Below, piece after piece: positions 7,890 through 16,676 of a stretch of 64,000 bases of DNA (position 1 is its first letter; every line of letters begins with the position of its first letter). Source of the stretch: Thermoproteus sp. (GTDB lineage: Archaea > Thermoproteota > Thermoprotei > Thermoproteales > Thermoproteaceae). Made by a program: the position numbers and the translations under genes. The notes below the pieces were generated by a model. That model was given only the letters and a program-made list of their open reading frames with translations. It did no database searches and was not told the origin of the DNA. The stretch covers positions 1,601,824 to 1,665,823 of the forward strand of contig JAWARJ010000001.1 of NCBI GenBank assembly GCA_038893495.1, read 5' to 3'.

Positions 7890-8375
7890 TTATTTCTTGT
7901 ATATAATTTTTGAAATTCTCTGTAAATTGCCCAAGCCTTTAGTCGCCTCGTGGCGCCTCTTGAGCACCCTTTCTCTCGCCTTCTTCTTCCACTTCCTGGC
8001 GTGCGTCTCTTTGTACTTAACGCTCAACAGCCCTCTGGCCCTCCTCCCGGCCGAGGTCAAGCCCCTGAAGGCGCGACCCCTCTTGGGCTTTATCTTCACC
8101 GTAGCCGCGACTGTCGGCTTCGGCGGCGTGACCTCGCCGCTTAGGACTTTGACCAACCACTCCCTCAATGCCTTTACGTTCTCCTCATGTATAGATTCGC
8201 GCCTTTCGTCCACATAAAGCCCCAGGAGCCTCGCTTCCTCTACGGTAAGCCCCACTTGTCTTATCTCCCCTATCGAGAAGCCCCGGCCCACCCTCCACTT
8301 AGTTACGCCTCCGCTACTAATGCTGGCAGGCTCCTTAACCAAAGGCCTCGGCGGCGTTGCGACGGTGCTGGCCAT
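7890..8375 (-). CDS. rpl13e: Large-subunit ribosomal protein L13e
   Basis: A 161-residue basic protein. The section with [20 protein letters not shown] and [11 protein letters not shown] matches the core of L13e, a protein shared by eukaryotes and some crenarchaea. The C-terminal third is Lys/Arg-rich ([20 protein letters not shown]), typical of an rRNA-binding tail. ATG 8375 is preferred over the upstream in-frame ATG at 8426 because the minus-strand TATA (ctttatatac, about 8396-8405) lies about 25 bases before it. Confidence 0.85.
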   Translation of the reverse strand: MASTVATPPRPLVKEPASISSGGVTKWRVGRGFSIGEIRQVGLTVEEARLLGLYVDERRESIHEENVKALREWLVKVLSGEVTPPKPTVAATVKIKPKRGRAFRGLTSAGRRARGLLSVKYKETHARKWKKKARERVLKRRHEATKGLGNLQRISKIIYKK

Positions 8376-8395
8376 ATGGGCTCCTATTGGACCAG

Positions 8396-8405
8396 TATAT
8401 AAAGT
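8396..8405 (-). promoter_or_regulatory. TATA box for rpl13e
   Basis: On the minus strand ctttatatac is centred about 25 bases before ATG 8375. This placement decides the start of L13e. Confidence 0.55.
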
Positions 8406-8436
8406 TTGAAATAAATACCCCCTCACAAACCCCTAC

Positions 8437-8775
8437 GTGCAGAGGCTTCTGGCTTTCCTGGCCGTATACAAGCTGGCCTCAATACTCACAATATATCTAG
8501 TCACGTTGCTATTAGACCCTGTCGCCATCGTAAGCGTGGTCATGACGGCCATAGCCTCCTTAGTCTCATCAATAGCCCACGAGCCCGAGGTGTTCGTAGT
8601 GGTCATACCGCTTATAGCACTAGTCGACGTCGTCGGGTTGATGCTGTCACTCTCCTCACTGGCGGGAATTACCGGCGTGGTGACCGGCGACGTGATTCCC
8701 TACGTGGCGTTCTATATAGTATCGGTGATCTGGGACTCAGAGGCATTTAGGCTCTCGCGGGCCCTCTCAACCTAA
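8437..8775 (+). CDS. Small hypothetical membrane protein
   Basis: A 112-residue protein that starts at GTG 8437 and has three or four hydrophobic stretches (about residues 3-26, 29-45, 50-72, 84-100). No family was recognised. It lies divergent from L13e with about 60 bases between starts, and its 3' end overlaps the convergent gene at 8767 by nine bases. Confidence 0.55.
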   Translation: MQRLLAFLAVYKLASILTIYLVTLLLDPVAIVSVVMTAIASLVSSIAHEPEVFVVVIPLIALVDVVGLMLSLSSLAGITGVVTGDVIPYVAFYIVSVIWDSEAFRLSRALST

Positions 8776-9111
8776 TACCTCTACGATCTTCTCAACTGTA
8801 TACTCATCAAAATTCCCATATGCAACTATTTTAAATATGGCCTTGCCATTCGACTGGGCCCTTACCCTATAGACCCCCTCGCCGAGGCGTTCTACCTCCA
8901 CGGGGCCCTGTGTCGAGAACTCTATATCGTAGTTTCTAATTAACGAAGAGAGGTTTGTGAAGTCTATAAGGCCTTCGCTCTTCACCTTAGAGACCACCGG
9001 ATAACTCTTTAAAACTCTTATTATTTTTATATCATATTCAATTTTGTATAAAACATAAAATCCTAAAATAGAGAGAAAAATAAAAAATATTAAGTCAATT
9101 GTGATATTCAT
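8767..9111 (-). CDS. Hypothetical membrane-anchored protein, third gene of the tfb operon
   Basis: A 114-residue protein with one N-terminal transmembrane helix (IDLIFFIFLSILGFYVLYKI, about residues 5-24) and a soluble tail rich in beta strands. No known family recognised. Its ATG at 9111 overlaps the stop of the HIT-like gene by four bases, so it is translationally coupled to tfb - HIT-like. The first 40 codons are markedly more AT-rich than the neighbours. Confidence 0.6.
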   Translation of the reverse strand: MNITIDLIFFIFLSILGFYVLYKIEYDIKIIRVLKSYPVVSKVKSEGLIDFTNLSSLIRNYDIEFSTQGPVEVERLGEGVYRVRAQSNGKAIFKIVAYGNFDEYTVEKIVEVLG

Positions 9112-9422
9112 CTATATGATTCGAAAATCATTTGTGGAGTTTGAGGAGATGTCTTTAAGCCATAAAAGGCGTTAAAGCTAATATCACCACACCAACGGGG
9201 CCACATTTCTATCTTATTGTCCCAAAACACAACATTATATGCCTCTGGCTTGTAGGCTTGTTTCATTTTGGAGACTAGGTCCTTCAGGGCCTTAGCCACC
9301 TCGAGGAGCTCTCTATCGGACATCTCGAAAATGTGTTTATGGGATGAGAGCACTATATGGCCGCTGTTGAACGGCTTGTCAGCTGGCTTCACTACAAATA
9401 GGTCTGTTTGTTTAATTATCAT
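9108..9422 (-). CDS. HIT-domain-like protein without the histidine triad
   Basis: A 104-residue protein that follows the layout of histidine-triad hydrolases: PADKPFNSGHIVLSSHKHIF resembles the HIT segment 'PYNSGHLLVxPxRH', DRELLEVAKALKDLV is the usual central helix, and WPRWCGDISF matches 'HIVPRWNGDTNF' after the active site. The segment that should hold HxHxH is missing: after YNVVFWDNKIEM the sequence goes directly to WPRW. Nucleotide hydrolase activity is therefore unlikely, and binding or regulation may remain. ATG 9422 overlaps the tfb stop by four bases. Confidence 0.65.
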   Translation of the reverse strand: MIIKQTDLFVVKPADKPFNSGHIVLSSHKHIFEMSDRELLEVAKALKDLVSKMKQAYKPEAYNVVFWDNKIEMWPRWCGDISFNAFYGLKTSPQTPQMIFESYR

Positions 9423-10417
9423 TTGACGGGTATCTTTATGTCGAGTGCCTTGGCTAGCTCCTTATATCTATTCCTAACTGTGACTTCCGTGACGCCTGCG
9501 GCGATCGCGAAGTCCTTCTGTGTCCTATTGTCGCCGTGTAACAACGAGGCTATGTAGACCGCAGCCGCGGCGAGGCCTGCCGGGTCTTTGCCGGCCGTAA
9601 GCCCGGCCTTCTTCGCCTTGTCTATAATCTCAATGGCTGTCTTGACTACATCGCCCGTCAGCTTCAGCTGTTCGGCAACTCTAGAGATGTACAGCACCGG
9701 GTCACTTATGGGCACCTTTACGTTGAGTTCTCTCAACAGGAGCCTATAGCACCTGGCGACCTCCCTCCTAGAGGCTTTGGTGTATCTTATTAACTCGTCC
9801 AAAGGCCTGGGCATCTTCAACATCCTACAGGCCATATAGAGGGCCGCCGCCGCCATGGCCTCCACCGAGCGACCTCGGACCAGCTCCTTCTCTAACGCCT
9901 GTCTGTAGATCTCTAGTGCCTGCTCCACACAGGGCCTCGGGACCCCCATGGAGCTCTTCAGCCTCTCGAGCTCCTGCGCCGCCTGGACGAAATTACGCTC
10001 GTAGCTCGTTTGGACTCTAGCTCTCGTCTGCCATTTCCTCAACCTTATCACCTCCAACTTCCTCTTCAAGTCGAGCTCCTTGCCGGAGACGTCCTTGTCC
10101 CTCCAGTCTATCACTGTTGTGAGCGCCTCGGAGACCAGACGAGTTATAGGCGCGCCTGTACGGGCCCTCTGGCCCTTCTCCTCATTGGTGAAGGCCCTCC
10201 ACTCGGGCCCTAAATCCACTAGGTTCTCCGAAATCACAGTGCCGCAGACCACACATACTATTTCGCCTCTCTCGTAGTTATATACGAACTTGTCGTTGCC
10301 GCACACGGGACATACGTACGGCTCTCCGGTCTCTGTGATTAAGCTTAAATACCCATCAGTGCTTTTGGCTACGCGGAGCTTGTGGGGTATTCCCTGGGAG
10401 TTGGGCTGAGAAGACAT
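9419..10417 (-). CDS. tfb: Transcription initiation factor IIB
   Basis: A 332-residue TFB, which binds TBP-DNA and recruits RNA polymerase. The N-terminal zinc ribbon has Cys at 36/39 (CPVC) and 55/58 (CVVC), followed by the B-reader region with LGPEWRAF. Two cyclin-like repeats follow (about 125-215 and 220-315), with DPAGLAAAAVYIASL in the second. Length is normal for archaeal TFB. A minus-strand TATA (gtttatatatag, 10435-10446) lies about 25 bases before the start. It is the first gene of an overlapping run with a HIT-like and a membrane protein. Confidence 0.95.
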   Translation of the reverse strand: MSSQPNSQGIPHKLRVAKSTDGYLSLITETGEPYVCPVCGNDKFVYNYERGEIVCVVCGTVISENLVDLGPEWRAFTNEEKGQRARTGAPITRLVSEALTTVIDWRDKDVSGKELDLKRKLEVIRLRKWQTRARVQTSYERNFVQAAQELERLKSSMGVPRPCVEQALEIYRQALEKELVRGRSVEAMAAAALYMACRMLKMPRPLDELIRYTKASRREVARCYRLLLRELNVKVPISDPVLYISRVAEQLKLTGDVVKTAIEIIDKAKKAGLTAGKDPAGLAAAAVYIASLLHGDNRTQKDFAIAAGVTEVTVRNRYKELAKALDIKIPVK

Positions 10418-10491
10418 CCCTTATAAATACCTTATCTATATATAAACTTTTCGGTTATCTTTATATATGATAGAATTTATATAATACAAAT

Positions 10492-11460
10492 TTAACTCTT
10501 TCGATATTGATTTATTATTCTCCTAATTTTTGCTAATAGGCCATATATTTGTAGTAAACCGTTAGATCCACGTATTATGGCGTAGTGGGCCCTGCTGACC
10601 TCATAGGCCAAATCGGGTTTTATGTATTCCGGAACGTCCAGCCTCAAGACCTCCCTATGTATCTGCCTCACGAGCTCTAGCTCCCCAACGCCTCCATCTG
10701 AGACTATGCCATATATCTGCGATATGGCCTTGCCGAAACTGCCGCCTATGGCCTCCGCTATGATTTGTCTAAGCATTGCAGGACTGACGTAACCTAATGC
10801 CCTGGCCACAACCTCCTCGTTGACTTCTTTCGTCGTGGTGCTGGCTATCTGCAATGCGGTTATGGCCCTCCTCATATCGCCTTGTGTGAAGTCGTAAATT
10901 GCGTCTAGAGCGTCTTGAGACACCTTAACGCCTTCCTGTTCGGCTATATACTTCAACCTAGCCACCACGGCGTCTTTAGGCAGAGGCGTGAATCTAAACA
11001 CCGCACATCTCGACTGGATGGGCTCTATGATGCCCGATACGTAGTTTGCTAGTAGTATGAATCTTGTGGTGTTTGCGTACATTTCCATTATTCTCCTCAG
11101 TGCCTGTTGTGCGTCGCTTGTCATGTTGTCTGCTTCGTCTAGTATTACCAACTTGAATGGGGCTTTGCCCACGGGCGCGGTCCGCGCGAATTCCTTTACC
11201 CTCTCCCTAATTACGTTTATGCCTCTCTCGTCGGAGGCATTTAGCTCCAAAACGTTTTCACGCCAAGCCTCGCCGTATAGCTCCCTCGCGAGGACCAAAG
11301 CCATAGTGGTCTTGCCGGTGCCAGGAGGCCCATAGAAAAGTAAATGCGGCATATTGCCCGCCTTAACGAACTCCAAAAGCCTAGCCTTAACCTCCTCGAG
11401 GTCCACGACCTCCTCAAAAGACCTAGGCCTATACTTCTCAAACCAAAAGAGCTCGCTCAT
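10492..11460 (-). CDS. rfcS: Replication factor C small subunit
   Basis: A 322-residue AAA+ clamp-loader subunit that opens PCNA onto primed DNA. It begins with the RFC box [17 protein letters not shown]. Walker A GPPGTGKT is at 44-51, Walker B LVILDEAD at about 104-111, and the SRC motif in [10 protein letters not shown] near 155. Length matches archaeal small subunits. The large subunit is not in this window. ATG 11460 overlaps the stop of the preceding coiled-coil gene by four bases; rfcS is the last of three genes with a DRG-like GTPase first. Confidence 0.95.
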   Translation of the reverse strand: MSELFWFEKYRPRSFEEVVDLEEVKARLLEFVKAGNMPHLLFYGPPGTGKTTMALVLARELYGEAWRENVLELNASDERGINVIRERVKEFARTAPVGKAPFKLVILDEADNMTSDAQQALRRIMEMYANTTRFILLANYVSGIIEPIQSRCAVFRFTPLPKDAVVARLKYIAEQEGVKVSQDALDAIYDFTQGDMRRAITALQIASTTTKEVNEEVVARALGYVSPAMLRQIIAEAIGGSFGKAISQIYGIVSDGGVGELELVRQIHREVLRLDVPEYIKPDLAYEVSRAHYAIIRGSNGLLQIYGLLAKIRRIINQYRKS

Positions 11461-11936
11461 ATTTTGAACTCGTCGGCAAGTTCTGTCGCCACGTATTTAT
11501 TGTCCTTCTTAATGACGTATCCCAGCCTATTCAGTATTTCCAACAGCTCGTATTCCCTCTCGCCTAAACTTTCGGCCTTGTCCACATCTAGTGGGAGCTT
11601 ATTTAATAAATCCAACACTATTTTCTTCGTAGTGACGACTTCCCTATTGGCGGCTTCGTCTCTAAGTAATATCGCAACGCCCTGTTCCACCAGCCTCCTC
11701 AACGCGTTCTTGGAACGTATCTCCTTGGTGTCTAAAAACAGCCTGTCTTCAATGGCCCTCAGCAGAGGGTGTGTGCCCTCGCTTTTCCTCCTCTCGGGCC
11801 CCGCTACCTCTTTCTGCTCCAAAAGGCTCCTCAAGTCGCGAAGCTCCTCCAACGCCAAATTCACGAGACCCTCGAGGGCTTCCAGCCGTTCTTCGAGCTC
11901 TTTAAGGCGCTTGAGGCACTCCTCGTCGTCATGCAT
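11457..11936 (-). CDS. Hypothetical protein: N-terminal coiled coil, C-terminal winged-helix-like
   Basis: A 159-residue protein. Residues about 5-45 form a strong coiled coil ([20 protein letters not shown]), then comes a charged linker. The C-terminal 90 residues look helical with an ending like a winged helix ([20 protein letters not shown]). No named family recognised. It overlaps the GTPase gene upstream by eight bases and rfcS downstream by four, so expression with the clamp loader is likely. Confidence 0.6.
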   Translation of the reverse strand: MHDDEECLKRLKELEERLEALEGLVNLALEELRDLRSLLEQKEVAGPERRKSEGTHPLLRAIEDRLFLDTKEIRSKNALRRLVEQGVAILLRDEAANREVVTTKKIVLDLLNKLPLDVDKAESLGEREYELLEILNRLGYVIKKDNKYVATELADEFKI

Positions 11937-13077
11937 GTATTTCTACTACATCTCCGTCTTTAAGCCTATATTCCAGCCCGACCCTCTTGGGCCATTTAGG
12001 GTAAGACTCGCGACGCCAGACGACCGCGTATTTGAAGTTGTCGTAGAGAGCGCTGTGAATCATTTTGGCTATATCCCCGACGGTGCTGTTCTCCCTAACC
12101 ACTAGGGGCTTAGGTGTATACCCATCGCTGTGTATCTGTTTCGTGAAGACCCTTATGAGGCCCAACGTCTTAAGTATGAGCGAGAGGAGCGCGCTCCGGT
12201 CTAATACGCACTTAGATAGATCCGCGTTTAGGAACGGCACACCCAATTCCCTTAACGCCTCTTCGACTCCCTCGTCCCTCCCCCAGATCACGGCTATAGT
12301 CGGCTTGTATAGATGTTCTGAAAACACCGCATCTTCTATGTCGTCTAACGAGGCCTCGCCCTCTATGTAGATTGCGGCGTGATGTATGCCGTATTCCGAC
12401 AACAACTTCTTCACGTCGTCGTAAGTGGCGCCCTTCAAGCGGCCTATTATCTGAATTCCGCCTAGACCTCTCCGTTCTATTTTCACCAAGGTCTTAGGCC
12501 TATATATCGATATACTCGCCTCGTCCAGAAGCTTCATCACAGAGCCCAAGACCCTTCTGGGCTCTTGGTCCGCCCTGAGCACCAACAATATGCCGTCTGC
12601 GTTTCTAGCTAGCGCATATGTTATGGAGTTTATATCGCTTGTCGGGTCGTCGAGCACGAGACTCGGGGCTTTGACCAACTGAACATAGACGTTGTCCTCT
12701 ACGAACATAGCCGGGATGGGCTCCACCGTGCTAAAGGGGACCTCATCGGGTTCCAACGGGGCTGATGTCAGACACCTCAAGAGGGCCGTCTTGCCCCCGT
12801 TGGGAGGACCTATGACTACTAGTTGCACGTCTCCATCTTTCTTTACGTAGTGCCCGCCCCCTCCGCGCGCACTACGTTCTTTGGCCCTACGCTCCTCGAC
12901 TTCGCGCCTCAGCTCGGCTATTCTCCTCCGGACGAATTTTATCAACTTTTCAGTTCCCTTGTGTTTTGGCACCGCTGAGAGGAACTCCTCCATGGCCCTT
13001 ATCTTCTCCTCGGGGGTCTTGGCCTCCATCACCTTAAGCCATTTGGCCTTGGCCTCTGCCGGCAGGTTGGCGGGCAC
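11929..13077 (-). CDS. DRG/OBG-like TGS-domain protein with degenerate GTPase motifs
   Basis: A 382-residue protein laid out like DRG GTPases: N-terminal helical region (1-75), G domain (about 80-300) and C-terminal TGS domain ending [12 protein letters not shown]. The P-loop GPPNGGKTALL is present. The DRG G3 motif (DLPG) is replaced by KAPS in YVQLVKAPSLVLDD, and G4 (NKxD) reads WGRD in TIAVIWGRDEG. Nucleotide may bind, but GTP specificity and switching are doubtful. GTG 13077 start. It heads an operon ending in rfcS. DRG proteins associate with ribosomes; the role here is unknown. Confidence 0.75.
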   Translation of the reverse strand: MPANLPAEAKAKWLKVMEAKTPEEKIRAMEEFLSAVPKHKGTEKLIKFVRRRIAELRREVEERRAKERSARGGGGHYVKKDGDVQLVVIGPPNGGKTALLRCLTSAPLEPDEVPFSTVEPIPAMFVEDNVYVQLVKAPSLVLDDPTSDINSITYALARNADGILLVLRADQEPRRVLGSVMKLLDEASISIYRPKTLVKIERRGLGGIQIIGRLKGATYDDVKKLLSEYGIHHAAIYIEGEASLDDIEDAVFSEHLYKPTIAVIWGRDEGVEEALRELGVPFLNADLSKCVLDRSALLSLILKTLGLIRVFTKQIHSDGYTPKPLVVRENSTVGDIAKMIHSALYDNFKYAVVWRRESYPKWPKRVGLEYRLKDGDVVEIHA

Positions 13078-13100
13078 GTATATTCAGCCTAGGGTATATA

Positions 13101-13793
13101 TTAGCGCTTCTCCAAGAAGGACCTTATTAGGGATGTGGTCTCCTCCCTCCCAGCCAGCCCCGCCAACTCCTCGAGGACGGCGTCGGCACGCCTCAACGCG
13201 TCTTTGACGAGTCTCCTGTGAGCTTTGGCGTAGGGAAATACGTGTCTGGGCGCCTTAAATAGGCGGCTCAACGCGTCGTCCAGCCCGCCTATGTGGTGGA
13301 CCAGCCCTATACGTCTCGCCTCTTCCGCATATATAGGCCTTGCCAACAAGAGCCTTACGGTCTCGTGGCCGAGTACGTCGGCCAGCATGTAGGTATATGG
13401 CGGGAAGACACCAAGCTTTATGCCTTGTAGCGACAAGATTAGATCGGACCTAGACGCCGCAACGTAGTCCACGAAATACGTGAACTCCACGCCGAAGCCG
13501 TAGGCGTCGCCCGTCATGTAAGCCATCGTGTTGGCCTCACAGTCCAACAGCTTGTGCACCATATCGTTCAACTCCGCCAGATATCGTCTAGCCTCCTCCA
13601 CCCCCTGTAGGAATACCCTCAAGTCGAGCCCAGAGGAAAATACAGGTCCCCTATTTGAAAATATAATTGTTTCAATATCATTACAATTTATAGATTTGAT
13701 CTTTCTTATTAATTCTAAAGTAAAGGCGTTTCTATTTGATTGAAAGTTCATATAGGCGAACATTACACCACCTTGTCGTTTAATTTCGAACAC
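13101..13793 (-). CDS. Enoyl-CoA hydratase/isomerase (crotonase) family protein
   Basis: A 230-residue crotonase-fold protein. The CoA/oxyanion segments are visible: NRGPVFSSGLDLR (about 48-60) and TGDAYGFGVEFTYFVDYVAA (about 93-112). In enoyl-CoA hydratases the next catalytic Glu sits in a P-E-x-x-x-G context; here the equivalent reads LQGIKLGVFPP, with Gly at that place, so hydration may be lost and a different CoA reaction used. Shorter than the usual 255-265 residues. Convergent context is absent; it is divergent from icd. Substrate unknown. Confidence 0.75.
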   Translation of the reverse strand: MFEIKRQGGVMFAYMNFQSNRNAFTLELIRKIKSINCNDIETIIFSNRGPVFSSGLDLRVFLQGVEEARRYLAELNDMVHKLLDCEANTMAYMTGDAYGFGVEFTYFVDYVAASRSDLILSLQGIKLGVFPPYTYMLADVLGHETVRLLLARPIYAEEARRIGLVHHIGGLDDALSRLFKAPRHVFPYAKAHRRLVKDALRRADAVLEELAGLAGREETTSLIRSFLEKR

Positions 13794-13810
13794 ACTAAAC
13801 GAAAAATAAG

Positions 13811-13820
13811 GATTTAAAAG
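13811..13820 (+). promoter_or_regulatory. TATA box for icd
   Basis: The run gatttaaaag is centred about 24 bases upstream of ATG 13839, so the icd mRNA is probably leaderless. Confidence 0.55.
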
Positions 13821-13838
13821 GCCGAAAAAAGTTCTATC

Positions 13839-15158
13839 ATGTCAGAATACCTCGAGAAGATAAAGTCCCAAATACCCAATCTGCAGCCTTATGCCGGCAA
13901 ATATGCAGAGCCCATAGAGGGCGAATATGTCGTATATACGGGGCCGGGCCAGTTGAAAGTACCTGATAAAGTCGTCATAGGCTATATAGAGGGAGACGGC
14001 ACCGGGCCCGAGGTCGCCTACGCCGCCATAAAGGTAGCCAACGCCGCTGTGGAGAAGGCATACGGCAAAGCCCGTAAGGTGTTGTGGTACGAAGTGCTGG
14101 TGGGCTCTAAAGCTGAAAAGCTATTGGGTAGCAGACTGCCGGACCAAAGCGTCGAGGTCTTGAAGAAAATTAGGGTATTCCTGAAGGCCCCACTGGAGAC
14201 CCCTGTAGGCGGCGGCTTCCGTAGCCTAAACGTAACTCTCAGGCAGATTTTCGACTTGTATGCCAACATAAGGCCTGTGAAGTACTTCCCAGGCCTCCCC
14301 TCACCTCTAAAGGACCCGAGTAAAGTCGACCTAGTCATATTCAGAGAGAACACTGAGGATGTGTATATGGGCATAGAGTGGCCTTGGAACGCCCCAGAGG
14401 CCGCCAAATTGAGGGATTTCTTGAGGAGAGAATTGAAAATCAATATTAGAGACGACGCGGGAATAGGCATAAAGCCCATAAGCAAATTCGGCACACAGAG
14501 GATAGCCAGGTTGGCGCTTAAATTCGCCATAGAGAACAAAAGGAGGTCTGTCACCATAATGCACAAGGGCAACATACAGAAATACACAGAGGGAGCCTTT
14601 AGGGACTGGGCCTACGAGGTCGCCAGAACCGAATTTAGAGATTACGTAGTACTTGAGGAGGAATTGCAACAGTACGGCGGCAAGGTGCCGCCCGGCAAGG
14701 TCTTGGTGAACGACAGAATAGCCGACAATATGCTCCAACAACTGTTGACTCGCACCGGCGAGTACGACGTGATACTCGCGCCGAACCTCAACGGAGACTA
14801 CGTGAGCGACGAGGCAGCCGGACTGGTGGGCGGGCTCGGCGTCGCGCCGGGTATCGACGTGGGCGATTGGGGCATGATGGCGGAGCCAGTACACGGAACC
14901 GCTCCGAAATATACCGGCAAGAACTATGTAAATCCCACAGCCACGATACTGGCCCTAGAGCTACTCTTTAGGTTTATGGGTTGGAGGGAGGCCGCCGACC
15001 TAATAATCAAGGGCGTCAGTAAGACTTACCAAGAGGGCTATTTCACCGGCGATCTGGCGAGGCAGATGACTGACGAAGAGAGGAAGGTAGTTAAGGAGGT
15101 CTTAGGCACCCAGGAGTTTGCCGAGAAAGTCGCCGAGATAATTAAAACAGAACTTTAA
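13839..15158 (+). CDS. icd: Isocitrate dehydrogenase (NADP-type)
   Basis: A 439-residue decarboxylating dehydrogenase converting isocitrate to 2-oxoglutarate in the citric acid cycle. Substrate-binding RSLNVTLRQ (phosphorylation-loop equivalent), IFRENTEDVYMGIEW, the catalytic MHKGNIQKYTEG, and the metal site NDRIADNMLQQ with APNLNGDYVSDEAAGLVGG are all present. APKYTGKNYVNP carries the Lys-Tyr pair associated with NADP preference in E. coli Icd. Full length for the family. Single-gene unit with its own promoter. Confidence 0.95.
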   Translation: MSEYLEKIKSQIPNLQPYAGKYAEPIEGEYVVYTGPGQLKVPDKVVIGYIEGDGTGPEVAYAAIKVANAAVEKAYGKARKVLWYEVLVGSKAEKLLGSRLPDQSVEVLKKIRVFLKAPLETPVGGGFRSLNVTLRQIFDLYANIRPVKYFPGLPSPLKDPSKVDLVIFRENTEDVYMGIEWPWNAPEAAKLRDFLRRELKINIRDDAGIGIKPISKFGTQRIARLALKFAIENKRRSVTIMHKGNIQKYTEGAFRDWAYEVARTEFRDYVVLEEELQQYGGKVPPGKVLVNDRIADNMLQQLLTRTGEYDVILAPNLNGDYVSDEAAGLVGGLGVAPGIDVGDWGMMAEPVHGTAPKYTGKNYVNPTATILALELLFRFMGWREAADLIIKGVSKTYQEGYFTGDLARQMTDEERKVVKEVLGTQEFAEKVAEIIKTEL

Positions 15159-15632
15159 TTAAACCTCTTTTGCATATATGGATTGGACCGGCCTGAAGTT
15201 CAATTTTTTATAGAACTCAACCGCTATCTCGTTAAGTGCGGGGAAGTCGGCCATTATCATTTGGGCGCCCTTCCTCTTGAGAGCATCCATGACTTCGTTC
15301 ATCATCCTCTTGCCCAAGCCCTTCCGCCTAAATTCAGGCAGTATATAGAACTCCCTTATGACTCCAGCAAGTCTGGGCTCGTAGAAAATCCTATCCTCCA
15401 CGTCCCCTATGACCACTCCTATCACCCTCCCGTCGACCTCGGCCACCAGGACTACGGAGGTCGGCGAAGTTATTTTAGACTTGACGTAGTCTTTAGAGAC
15501 CGAGGCGAGGTTGTCGACAGGTTTAAGTAGCGGGTCAAACTCCCCGTTGAGTCTCTTTAGGCGTGTGATTAGGTCGGCCACGGCGTCTACATCGCTTTCG
15601 AGCGCGGCTCTAATTACTATATTCGGGTACAT
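15159..15632 (-). CDS. GNAT family N-acetyltransferase
   Basis: A 157-residue GNAT fold. The acetyl-CoA pyrophosphate loop is in FRRKGLGKRMMNEVMDALK (R/Q-x-x-G-x-G/A), preceded by the strand VIREFYILPEFR and followed by NEIAVEFYKKLNFRPVQS, a typical motif B/C ending. The acceptor substrate cannot be told from sequence. It is convergent with icd, with stops directly adjacent. Confidence 0.85.
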   Translation of the reverse strand: MYPNIVIRAALESDVDAVADLITRLKRLNGEFDPLLKPVDNLASVSKDYVKSKITSPTSVVLVAEVDGRVIGVVIGDVEDRIFYEPRLAGVIREFYILPEFRRKGLGKRMMNEVMDALKRKGAQMIMADFPALNEIAVEFYKKLNFRPVQSIYAKEV

Positions 15633-15671
15633 GGCAGAGAGATGGAGCCACTTTAAATCTAAATGTTACGA

Positions 15672-16670
15672 CTAGATCGAAATCACATAATGACGATCGC
15701 CTATTTCGACATAATACGCAAGGCCCGACTCGGCTTCTCCCGTCTGCACTGAGATCTTGCCGCGAAGATCCGTAAAGATTCCGTTTTTTATCTCGCCTTT
15801 GACTCCGCGTCCAACCTTCTCCGTCTTCACCTCGGAGAACCTATACAACGGAATTCTGACGCGACTCCTATTTACTATATCAACTAGATATATGTCTGTT
15901 TTATTTACGTCCAGCACCAAGTAGTAGGAGGGGCCCCTCCTAACGACATCTCCCTCTTCCAGCGTCATTATGTATAGAGTAGCCGTGTAGTGGTATACCT
16001 CCTTGTCGCCCCTGCCCCTCAATTTCTTGTAGCTCTCTACATAGTCGCTGGGGAGCGCCTCGTGTATCCTATGCGCTATATGTCTAGCGAGCTTAGCTTG
16101 AGTCGTCGAGATCTCGAAGGACCTGCCCACCCTCTCGATCGATATTATAGAGCCTAGGTTCTTCCCCCTCACCTCGAAGGCTATGTGCTCCAGAAGCGCC
16201 TCTATTTTCAGCACGTCGACGTCCCTCAAGTCGTCGGGGAATCCTCTTATCCTGACGAGCCCCCTCTCGGAGCCCCATATGTTCCTCCTACAGTCTAGAC
16301 ACACGTCCAGGACGATTTTAGCGGCATATTCGGCGGAAAATTCGCGGGGAGGTATAGACTCGTGGGGGGAGCCCACGCCCGACAGCTTGTAGACCACCTC
16401 GTCGCCTCCGACTTCGACTTGGACAGACTTCAACGTGCCGCTGATCTTCATGTTGTCTTTCAGCAGTCTGACTAACAGAGCCTCTTCGCCCTCCCTGCCC
16501 GGCTTTATCCAGCGCCCCCTGACGAACAACGAACCGCAATATTTACACTTAACTACATTGAACTTCTTGATCTCTAACACTGGATGTCGCTCTAAATAGC
16601 ACTCCTCGCACATGCCCTCTATGAGCCTCTCGGCGGGGCGCCCGCATATGGGGCAGATTATGTTGGGCAC
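15672..16670 (-). CDS. NMD3-family protein
   Basis: A 332-residue homologue of eukaryotic NMD3, the 60S export adaptor. The N-terminus carries paired zinc knuckles: CPIC (6-9), CEEC (20-23), CKYC (43-46) and CLDC near 125. The body contains the NMD3 beta domain with DVLKIEALLEHIAFEVRGK and the segment KLRGRGDKEVYHYTATLYIM. Archaeal forms lack export signals and probably act in large-subunit maturation; this is inferred from the family. GTG 16670 start. The m5C methyltransferase gene lies six bases upstream on the same strand. Confidence 0.85.
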   Translation of the reverse strand: MPNIICPICGRPAERLIEGMCEECYLERHPVLEIKKFNVVKCKYCGSLFVRGRWIKPGREGEEALLVRLLKDNMKISGTLKSVQVEVGGDEVVYKLSGVGSPHESIPPREFSAEYAAKIVLDVCLDCRRNIWGSERGLVRIRGFPDDLRDVDVLKIEALLEHIAFEVRGKNLGSIISIERVGRSFEISTTQAKLARHIAHRIHEALPSDYVESYKKLRGRGDKEVYHYTATLYIMTLEEGDVVRRGPSYYLVLDVNKTDIYLVDIVNRSRVRIPLYRFSEVKTEKVGRGVKGEIKNGIFTDLRGKISVQTGEAESGLAYYVEIGDRHYVISI

Positions 16671-16676
16671 GTCCGC

